Shown here in pieces: positions 5,865 to 10,801 of a stretch of 10,801 nt of DNA (position 1 is the first letter of the stretch; each line of letters opens with the position of its first letter). The stretch comes from JAGMDK01 sp023128695 (GTDB taxonomy: Bacteria; Planctomycetota; Phycisphaerae; UBA1845; Fen-1342), in the NCBI GenBank assembly GCA_030628805.1, contig DAOVQG010000157.1, positions 1 through 10,801 of the forward strand, given 5' to 3'. The notes under the pieces are model-generated. The model saw nothing but the letters and a program-made list of their open reading frames with translations, did not search any database and had not been told where the DNA came from. The position numbers and the translations under genes were made by a program.

Positions 5865-6452
5865 TCAAGTTCCGATAGTCGTGCCCAGCAGTTGCAGGAA
5901 CTTGCCCATCCACTCCGGATGCGCGGGCCACGCCGGCGCGGTGACCAGGTTGCCATCCACCACGGCGTTGGAGGCGGTCTCGTTGGCGGCTACCCATTTC
6001 GCTCCGGCTTGCACCACGTCGCACATCACCGCCGGATAGGCCGTGCAGGTGCGCCCCTTGAGCACGCCCGCGCCTGCCAGCACCAGTTGGCCGTGACAGA
6101 TGGAGGCGACCGGCTTGTTCGCATCAAAGAAATGCCGCACGATCGTGAGCACGCGTTCGTTGAGGCGGAGGTATTCGGGCGAGCGTCCGCCGGGGATGAC
6201 CAGCGCGTCGTACTCGGTTGGATCGACGTCGTCGAAGGAGGCGGTCAGCGCGAAGCGGTGGCCGGGCTTCTCGGAGTAGGTCTGGTCGCCCTCGAAATCA
6301 TGCACGGCCGTCTTGACGAACTCGCCGGCCTTCTTCCCGGGGCAAACGCTGTGCACTTGGTGCCCGACCAGATGCAGCATCTGGAACGGGACCATCGCCT
6401 CGTAGTCTTCCACGAAATCGCCCACCAGCAGCAGGATTTTCTTGGCCGCCAT
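5865..6452 (-). CDS. DJ-1/PfpI family protein
   Basis: This 195-residue cytosolic protein belongs to the class I glutamine-amidotransferase-like DJ-1/PfpI superfamily, whose members act as glyoxalases, deglycase-like stress proteins or proteases. The start ATG at 6452 follows AAGGAG at six bases. The Rossmann-like core starts with KKILLLVGDFVEDYEAMVPF, where E15 sits at the usual acidic partner position. YDALVIPGGRSPEYLR (81-96) precedes the nucleophile elbow ASICHGQLVL with C119 followed by H120. The C-terminal part, TAYPAVMCDVVQAGAKWV and NLVTAPAWPAHPEW, is typical of the PfpI/YhbO-like branch. Length is close to family norm. It lies alone between two repeat clusters, so no operon partner hints at a substrate. 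Family is confident; specific activity is not. Confidence 0.92.
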   Translation of the reverse strand: MAAKKILLLVGDFVEDYEAMVPFQMLHLVGHQVHSVCPGKKAGEFVKTAVHDFEGDQTYSEKPGHRFALTASFDDVDPTEYDALVIPGGRSPEYLRLNERVLTIVRHFFDANKPVASICHGQLVLAGAGVLKGRTCTAYPAVMCDVVQAGAKWVAANETASNAVVDGNLVTAPAWPAHPEWMGKFLQLLGTTIGT

Positions 6453-6510
6453 GCGATGCTCCTTGTTGATTACCTATCAGTCCGCCGCAATAGTCGGCGT
6501 CGGCCGGAAA

Positions 6511-6653
6511 ATGTAGCGGCCGGGCTCCGTACCGGCCGTCCCACCGGCTGGAAGCCGGTGCCACACAATGTAGCGGCCGGGCTCCGTACCGGCCGTAGAA
6601 CACGGGAAAATGCTCGCCTAGAACAACGGCCGGTACGGAGCCCGGCCGCTACA
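6511..6653. repeat. 57-bp repeat cluster with inverted copy
   Basis: One full 57-bp unit begins at 6511 and a partial second at 6568, both with GGGCTCC where the 4879 array has GGGCCCC. A third, inverted copy lies at 6626-6653: it is the exact reverse complement of the 28 bases at 6569-6596, separated by 29 bases. The result is a long perfect hairpin between the aminotransferase stop (6672) and the DJ-1 gene start. It could end aminotransferase transcripts. The 6453-6671 gap has no gene. Confidence 0.85.
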
Positions 6654-6671
6654 GGATTTTGCGGCGGACTG

Positions 6672-7859
6672 CTAAGTCCCGACCTGTTCGATTGCCGCTT
6701 TGAAGCCCGGCAGTGCGTCCTCGATCGTCTTCCGGGCCACGCAGAAACTCACCCGCATGTAACCCGGACGCCCGAAACCGCGGCCCGGGACGGCGAGGAT
6801 GCGATGCGCCAGCAAGCTGTCCACAAAGGCCGCGTCGTCTTCCAGCGGGGTCTTCGGAAAAGCGTACAAGGCTCCGCGCGGCTTGACCAGCTCGTAGCCG
6901 TACTCGCGCAGCGCGTCACACAGCAGGTCGCGGTTTTGCTGGTAGAAGCCAACGTCGCACAAGGCCTCGGCGCAGCGGGCGATGACGCGCTGAGTGAAGG
7001 CCGGCGAGTTCACAAAGCCCAGCGTGCGGTTGAGCATCGTCAGCGCCCCGAGCAGCAGCAGTTTATCAGGCACCGCCGGCGGCACGGCGACGTACCCGGC
7101 CCGCTCGCCGGCAATGCTCAAGTCCTTCGAGTAGCTCGACACAAGAATCGTGCGCGGGTAGTAGTGGGCGGGCGTCGGGCACCAGTCAAGGTCATAGATG
7201 ATGCGCCGATAGGGATCGTCGCACACCAGGTACAGCGGGCGCTCCGGGCGGTCATGCTTGCCGAGCAGCTCGGCCAGCGCGCGGCACTTCTCAGCGGTAT
7301 ACACCGCCCCGGACGGATTGTTCGGCGTGTTGATGAGGACGGCCCGCGTGCGCTCGGTCAGGGCCGCGGCGATGACCTCGAGGTCCGGCTGAAATACTTC
7401 GTCAGTTTGGAGCAAGACCATCTTGGCGCCGGCCTGCTCGATGTAAAAACGGTACTCGGGGAAGAACGGCGCCAGCGTGATCACTTCGTCGCCGGGGTTG
7501 CAGATCGCGTGGAGCACGACGTTCATTCCGCCGGCGGCCCCGGTGGTGAGGATCACGGACGGGCCGTCGATTTCCAGCCGATACTCCCGGCTGACAAAGC
7601 GGGCCACCGCGGCCCGCGTTTCGTCGAAGCCGGCGTTCGGCATGTAGCGGTGCCGGGCGGCGTCGCGTTCGGCGGCCACGGACCGCAACGCCGCGAAGTA
7701 CGCCTCCGGCGGGTCCGCGTTCGGGTTGCCGAGTGAAAAATCGTAGACCTTCTCGGCCCCCAGCTCGGCTTTGAGTCGGCGGCCTTTCTCAAACATCTCG
7801 CGTATCCACGAAGCGGACTGCATGTCCGTGGCAACTTTCCTGGCGATGGCGTCAGACAT
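6672..7859 (-). CDS. PLP-dependent class I/II aminotransferase
   Basis: A 395-residue cytosolic fold-type I enzyme that moves an amino group from an amino acid to a 2-oxo acid. Visible active-site features: phosphate/ring contacts in LTTGAAGGMNVVL (104-116), N181 in NTPNNPSG, D215-P-Y217 in LVCDDPY, the Schiff-base lysine K245 in SSYSKDLSIAGERAGY, R253, and the carboxylate-binding R369 in GYMRVSFC. The N-terminus (IREMFEKGRRLKAELGAEKVYDFSLGNPN) matches a subgroup of aminotransferases annotated simply as aspartate or general aminotransferases. Start ATG at 7859 follows AGGA by seven bases. Length is normal. Flanked by a MITE copy upstream and a repeat hairpin downstream, with no pathway neighbour; substrate undecided. 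Confidence 0.93.
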   Translation of the reverse strand: MSDAIARKVATDMQSASWIREMFEKGRRLKAELGAEKVYDFSLGNPNADPPEAYFAALRSVAAERDAARHRYMPNAGFDETRAAVARFVSREYRLEIDGPSVILTTGAAGGMNVVLHAICNPGDEVITLAPFFPEYRFYIEQAGAKMVLLQTDEVFQPDLEVIAAALTERTRAVLINTPNNPSGAVYTAEKCRALAELLGKHDRPERPLYLVCDDPYRRIIYDLDWCPTPAHYYPRTILVSSYSKDLSIAGERAGYVAVPPAVPDKLLLLGALTMLNRTLGFVNSPAFTQRVIARCAEALCDVGFYQQNRDLLCDALREYGYELVKPRGALYAFPKTPLEDDAAFVDSLLAHRILAVPGRGFGRPGYMRVSFCVARKTIEDALPGFKAAIEQVGT

Positions 7860-7913
7860 GAGGGATTCCTATCTGCGGGTAACATCTTGCGCGGCGCAAC
7901 CAAGGGCCGCTAA

Positions 7914-8023
7914 AGCAATTTCAGAAAAAGTCCGTCGCCATGGGAGGGCGAGCCTCCCGGCGAGCCGCGGCTCGGCGGGAGCCTCGCCCTCCCGACTAAC
8001 GCCAGATGTTTTCTGAAACAGCA
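7914..8023. mobile_element. MITE-like palindromic element, copy 2
   Basis: This 110-bp element is in the opposite orientation to copy 1. Its ends match copy 1: the right inverted end AGCAATTTCAGAAAAAGTC is identical, and the left end reads TGCTGTTTCAGAAAACATC. Flanks are CTAA (7910-7913) and CTAG (8024-8027), both fitting YTAR. The 52-bp core at 7942-7993 has arms with two mismatches. It lacks the 21 bases around CAGAGGCCAGACC present between core and right end in copy 1. It lies between the aminotransferase start and the lipoprotein stop; TAG of the CTAG flank is that gene's stop codon. No transposase is encoded. Confidence 0.82.
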
Positions 8024-8593
8024 CTAGTCCTTGATCTCGTCCAGGATCACCTCGTAGTCGATGCGGAAGCCGTACTTCGCGTCCGGGTCCTCGACGAAGG
8101 TGAAAATGAGCCGATCTTCGCAACTGTAATCCACGCCCAGGAGCTTCTCGATCCCGCGGGCGGTGCCGGCCGTCGGCAGCGAGCCGGCGACTGAGTCAGC
8201 CGGGGCCGAGGAAAAATAAACCTCCGTGTTGAAGGCGTCCGGGTCGAAATCGTCAGCCTGATCCGCTTCCGTCTCGAGCACCCGCTCCACGAAATCATCC
8301 GTGCCGATCGCCACGTTGCGCGCGCAGGGCAACGTCGCCGGCGAACTGCTCGAGTTCGGTGCCAGCGTTAGTTGCTGGAGTTCCACCGGACCCGGGGAGC
8401 GGTCCCACGCATCGTACACGCCATAGGTGAATATGGCCCGGTACTCCGTGTTGTTGATGAAGACCAGCGAGATGTTCCCGGTGCGCTCGGCCATCTGATT
8501 CCGAGCGAGGTCTCCAATACAGCCGCCGACGGAGAACAGACCGGCGACCATGAGAGCCAACAACCCGCTGATTACGATGTTTCTGCAATTCAT
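8024..8593 (-). CDS. Putative lipoprotein ending at a MITE boundary
   Basis: A 189-residue protein with a lipoprotein signal: MNCRNIVISGLLALMVAGLF followed by SVGGC with C25 lipidated. The mature part has beta-rich character (NISLVFINNTEYRAIFTYGVYDAW, then CEDRLIFTFVEDPDAKYGFRIDYEVI) and an acidic middle (DDFVERVLETEADQADDFD). I recognise no family. AAGGGTG precedes the ATG at 8593. The stop TAG is part of the CTAG target of the adjacent element, so the reading frame ends exactly at the insertion site and the C-terminus (DEIKD) looks intact. An unlinked single gene; upstream 8594-8952 separates it from the divergent acidic lipoprotein. Confidence 0.78.
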   Translation of the reverse strand: MNCRNIVISGLLALMVAGLFSVGGCIGDLARNQMAERTGNISLVFINNTEYRAIFTYGVYDAWDRSPGPVELQQLTLAPNSSSSPATLPCARNVAIGTDDFVERVLETEADQADDFDPDAFNTEVYFSSAPADSVAGSLPTAGTARGIEKLLGVDYSCEDRLIFTFVEDPDAKYGFRIDYEVILDEIKD

Positions 8594-8952
8594 TCACACA
8601 CCCTTACGATTCGGGCTTCTGCCGTGGGCCATCCTGCCGGGCACGGCGCGGGGAACGCCGAGCGGGGGTCATCAATTCTTATCGGCACCCGTCGGTGGTT
8701 AAATCTTACCGCTACGTGCCCGACGTGCCAATCGCGTGGGTGGTTTGCGACCGCCGAGTCAAGAAACCCGCGGCGTGGACACTTGACCGCGAGAGCCGAC
8801 TTCAAATAATGCTAACGGGCAGGTGGTGTCCGTCAGTAGCGATGTGGTCAAACATGTCGCCTGGGCTGAACCGCGGAGAGGAAATCCGCCGATAGTCTTA
8901 TCGGCCGTTGCCGAGGCCTCGCGCTGCGATTCATGACGAAAGGTGGAATGCA
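8594..8952. other. Divergent intergenic region, 359 bases
   Basis: No gene is credible here. It should hold the promoters of both lipoprotein genes, but I cannot name a convincing -35/-10 pair. A small hairpin (GCCGATA, GTCT, TATCGGC) lies at 8888-8905 in the leader of the plus-strand gene, 48 bases before its start. AGGTGG at 8941-8946 is the ribosome site of that gene. Confidence 0.6.
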
Positions 8953-10632
8953 ATGCGGATCGGGTCGCTTCTCACTCTAGGGATAGTAGCTCTCATCGTC
9001 GGGACGGCGTGTTTCCCGCTCGTAGACAACACCAAGCGGGAACCTGATCCCGGCACGACTCTGGCCATCGTCATCGCGGAGCCGTCCGAGGAGGCCACCG
9101 TCGCCCAGGGCGCGCTGGTCCGAATCGAGTGGACCGCGGCCAACCTCACCGGCGAGCCGGCCACGGTCTCGCTCGTGCTCGAGTCCAGAACCGATCTGAC
9201 CCGAACGACCCTGGTGTCGGATATCGAACTGGACGGGACGGGTGATTCCGGCGACCTCGTGTGGGACACCAAGGAGTTTTCCGGGTTGTACGCCATCGTC
9301 GGGCGGATCGAGACGGCCAGTTTTCTGGAAGAGGAAACCGGCAGCGCGATGATCACCGTCGACCCCGTGCCCACCTTCGAGTTCACCAAACCCGCCGCTG
9401 ACGACGAGGGGGTATTCGTGGCAGGAGAGACGGCCACCATCGTTATTTCATGGATCGGCGGCGACAACGCCGCCACGGCCCAGATCGGGTTGGATCCGGA
9501 CGCCGACCATGGCGGCGCGCCCGCTATCGAAGAGGACCAGGAAGAAGACGAAGAAGAGGAAGAGGAAGAGGAAGAGGAAGAGGAAACGGAAGAGGAGACG
9601 GACGGGGAAGAGGACGAGGATACTGACAAGGCCGACCTCGACCGAAATGAGATTTACATCGCTTCAATCGATTTGCCTGACCCGGCGGCGGTCAACACGC
9701 TCGATTGGGACGGGACTGACACGGGCGGGAATGAGGTCAGAACCGGGACCTACTACCTCTTCGCGATCATCAGTGACGGAGTAAACCCGGACGTGACCGT
9801 GGAGGGACTCGGTCTGATCACCGTGGCCGAGCCTGAGGAAGAGAAGGAGGAGGAGGAAGAAGAGGAGGTGGGACTGGTGCTCGCGACCCCCGCCGAGGAC
9901 ACGACTTTCCTGACCACGGATGATCCGTTCACGATCGAGTATCGGTTGAACGAGAGCGATGATGCGCTGGTGGACCTGAAGATCGACAGCGATGACGATC
10001 ACGCCAACGGCAATGAGATCACGATTCTCGCTCAGCAGTTTGTGGAGGGGGGCACCGATCCGAAGCCGTTCAAGTGGGATGGCACGGACTCCTCCGAAAA
10101 TGCGGTTGAGGACGGGATTTACCGCGTCTTTATGGCCGTCAGCATTGGTTCGAGCACGCCCCAGACGGCCGCGGCCGAGGGGCTGATTTATCGCCGCTCC
10201 TCGGAAAACCAGCCTTTGATCGCGCTGCTCAAACCCGGCACACCGACGACGGTGGACCCTGGCAATTACCTGTCGATCGAATGGCGCGACCATGCGCCGC
10301 TGGAAGAGTCTGACGAAGAAAAAGAGGTCAAGCTAACCGAGAAGGATCTGGCGGACGGCGAGAAGGCGACGATTCGCATCACGATCGATGACGACACCAC
10401 CCCGGGACAGGGCGAAGCCGGCAGCAGCACGGACTTGGCGGAGATCGAGATTCTCAGCGGGCGTGAGGCCGCGGGAGACGGCGTGAAGGACAGCTTCTCC
10501 TGGCAGGTTCCGAGTTCGATAGGGGCGGGCACGTACTACGTTTTTGCCTATATCGACCGTGATGATGCCGATCCGGTCGACAACGTTTCAGTCGCTCCGG
10601 GCAGGATTTACATCACCGGCCCGGATGACTAA
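8953..10632 (+). CDS. Acidic surface lipoprotein with FlgD-like Ig repeats and poly-Glu loops
   Basis: A 559-residue protein. ATG at 8953 lies six bases after AGGTGG, and the signal peptide ends in IVGTAC with C20 as likely lipid site (the residue at -3 is atypical). The mature chain has four Ig-like repeats of about 100-150 residues (roughly 37-136, 140-292, 305-415 and 425-559). Three of them end in a shared motif: WDGTDTGGNEVRTGTYYLFA, WDGTDSSENAVEDGIYRVFM, and WQVPSSIGAGTYYVFAYID. These resemble FlgD-type Ig repeats. Each repeat begins with a short strand after a Pro (EPSEEATV, KPAADDEG, TPAEDTTF, KPGTPTTV). Two poly-Glu stretches (about residues 193-225 and 295-305) interrupt or link repeats. 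The mature protein is very acidic and has one lipidated cysteine only. Likely an outer-membrane or cell-surface protein; no catalytic motif seen. Confidence 0.8.
   Translation: MRIGSLLTLGIVALIVGTACFPLVDNTKREPDPGTTLAIVIAEPSEEATVAQGALVRIEWTAANLTGEPATVSLVLESRTDLTRTTLVSDIELDGTGDSGDLVWDTKEFSGLYAIVGRIETASFLEEETGSAMITVDPVPTFEFTKPAADDEGVFVAGETATIVISWIGGDNAATAQIGLDPDADHGGAPAIEEDQEEDEEEEEEEEEEEETEEETDGEEDEDTDKADLDRNEIYIASIDLPDPAAVNTLDWDGTDTGGNEVRTGTYYLFAIISDGVNPDVTVEGLGLITVAEPEEEKEEEEEEEVGLVLATPAEDTTFLTTDDPFTIEYRLNESDDALVDLKIDSDDDHANGNEITILAQQFVEGGTDPKPFKWDGTDSSENAVEDGIYRVFMAVSIGSSTPQTAAAEGLIYRRSSENQPLIALLKPGTPTTVDPGNYLSIEWRDHAPLEESDEEKEVKLTEKDLADGEKATIRITIDDDTTPGQGEAGSSTDLAEIEILSGREAAGDGVKDSFSWQVPSSIGAGTYYVFAYIDRDDADPVDNVSVAPGRIYITGPDD
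9529..9627 (+). repeat. GAAGAG microsatellite encoding poly-Glu
   Basis: Runs of GAAGAG/GAGGAA encode an almost unbroken Glu tract (residues 193 to about 225) inside a loop of the second Ig-like repeat. The equivalent loop of the third repeat (after DSDDDHANG) lacks it. A shorter tract at 9829-9867 links repeats two and three. The simple codon pattern suggests slippage-driven length variation. Confidence 0.75.
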
Positions 10633-10651
10633 ATTGCCATTGAGCAATCGT

Positions 10652-10679
10652 TAGTTATTAGTTGATAGTTTTTAGTAAA
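10652..10679. repeat. AT-rich heptamer repeat TAGTTNN x4
   Basis: TAGTTAT, TAGTTGA, TAGTTTT and TAGTAAA follow each other with a strict 7-base period, 20 bases after the acidic lipoprotein stop. The composition is strikingly AT-rich against the GC-rich surroundings. A weak hairpin, ATTGC/GCAAT (10633-10648), precedes it and a run of five T falls at 10669-10673, so this may also serve as a weak terminator. Confidence 0.6.
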
Positions 10680-10714
10680 AGAGATTTGTGTGTCTGGGGT
10701 GGCTCGCGCGCGGG

Positions 10715-10801
10715 CCGGGAGGGCGAGGCTCCGGCCGAGCCGCAGTAACCGGGAGGGCGAGGCTCCGGCCGAGCCGCAGTAACCGGGAGGGCGAGGCTCC
10801 G
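10715..10801. repeat. 34-bp tandem array of the GGGAGGGCGAGG half-core, cut by window end
   Basis: Units start at 10715, 10749 and 10783 (last incomplete) and appear identical over the visible part: CCGGGAGGGCGAGGCTCCGG then CCGAGCCGCAGTAA. This is one arm of the palindromic core seen at 4335-4386, here amplified in direct orientation without element ends. The array continues past the window. Confidence 0.85.

Noticed and set aside
5892..7736. Very long plus-strand open frame of about 614 codons
   Set aside because: It runs antisense across the DJ-1 and aminotransferase genes and through the 57-bp repeats. Its translation is Arg/His/Val-rich without domain features, while the minus strand has clear family motifs and ribosome sites.
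8931..9629. Minus-strand Ser-rich frame opposite the acidic lipoprotein
   Set aside because: The poly-Ser is the reverse reading of the GAAGAG tract; the plus-strand frame has a signal peptide, ribosome site and repeated Ig motifs.
1..10801. Defence system, biosynthetic cluster or novel multi-gene system
   Set aside because: The genes are unlinked metabolic and envelope genes; no nuclease, helicase, toxin, reverse transcriptase or core biosynthetic enzyme is present. The unusual content is the repeats.

Overview
The window looks like chromosomal DNA from a high-GC planctomycete-like bacterium. This is inferred from three things: GC-rich genes, several small secreted or lipoprotein genes including one with a dockerin-like Ca-binding tail, and an unusual load of short palindromic repeats. 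The encoded signatures of these repeats (for example REGEAPAEP and GTGFQPV) resemble intergenic repeats I associate with planctomycete genomes. No rRNA, tRNA, CRISPR array, transposase, phage or defence gene is visible.

Layout. Positions 1-447 hold no gene and form a mosaic of different stem-loop repeats, ending in a 16-bp tandem array that contains the purN stop codon. purN (448-1197, minus) is divergent from a small three-helix membrane protein (1358-1729, plus). A long palindrome (1761-1805) lies in the convergent gap before a two-gene minus-strand unit. That unit is an alginate-export-type outer-membrane barrel protein (2532-3950) followed 2 bases later by a lipoprotein (1948-2529). Divergent from the barrel gene is a CYTH-domain protein (4124-4852, plus) carrying an in-frame insertion of a MITE-like element. 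After a three-copy 57-bp repeat array come four minus-strand genes, separated by repeat clusters: a secreted dockerin-tailed protein (5075-5641), a DJ-1/PfpI protein (5865-6452), a class I/II aminotransferase (6672-7859) and a lipoprotein (8024-8593). The window ends with a plus-strand acidic lipoprotein built of FlgD-like Ig repeats with poly-Glu loops (8953-10632), a TAGTT heptamer repeat, and a 34-bp tandem array cut by the window edge.

The genes do not form one pathway. purN and the aminotransferase are metabolic, the DJ-1/PfpI protein is stress or repair related, and most of the rest are envelope or secreted proteins. The most notable signal is the mobile palindromic element. It has two copies with matching TTTCAGAAAA-type ends and YTAR (CTAG/CTAA) flanks. 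One adds exactly 45 codons inside the CYTH gene without breaking it. The other sits exactly at the stop codon of the lipoprotein gene ending at 8024.
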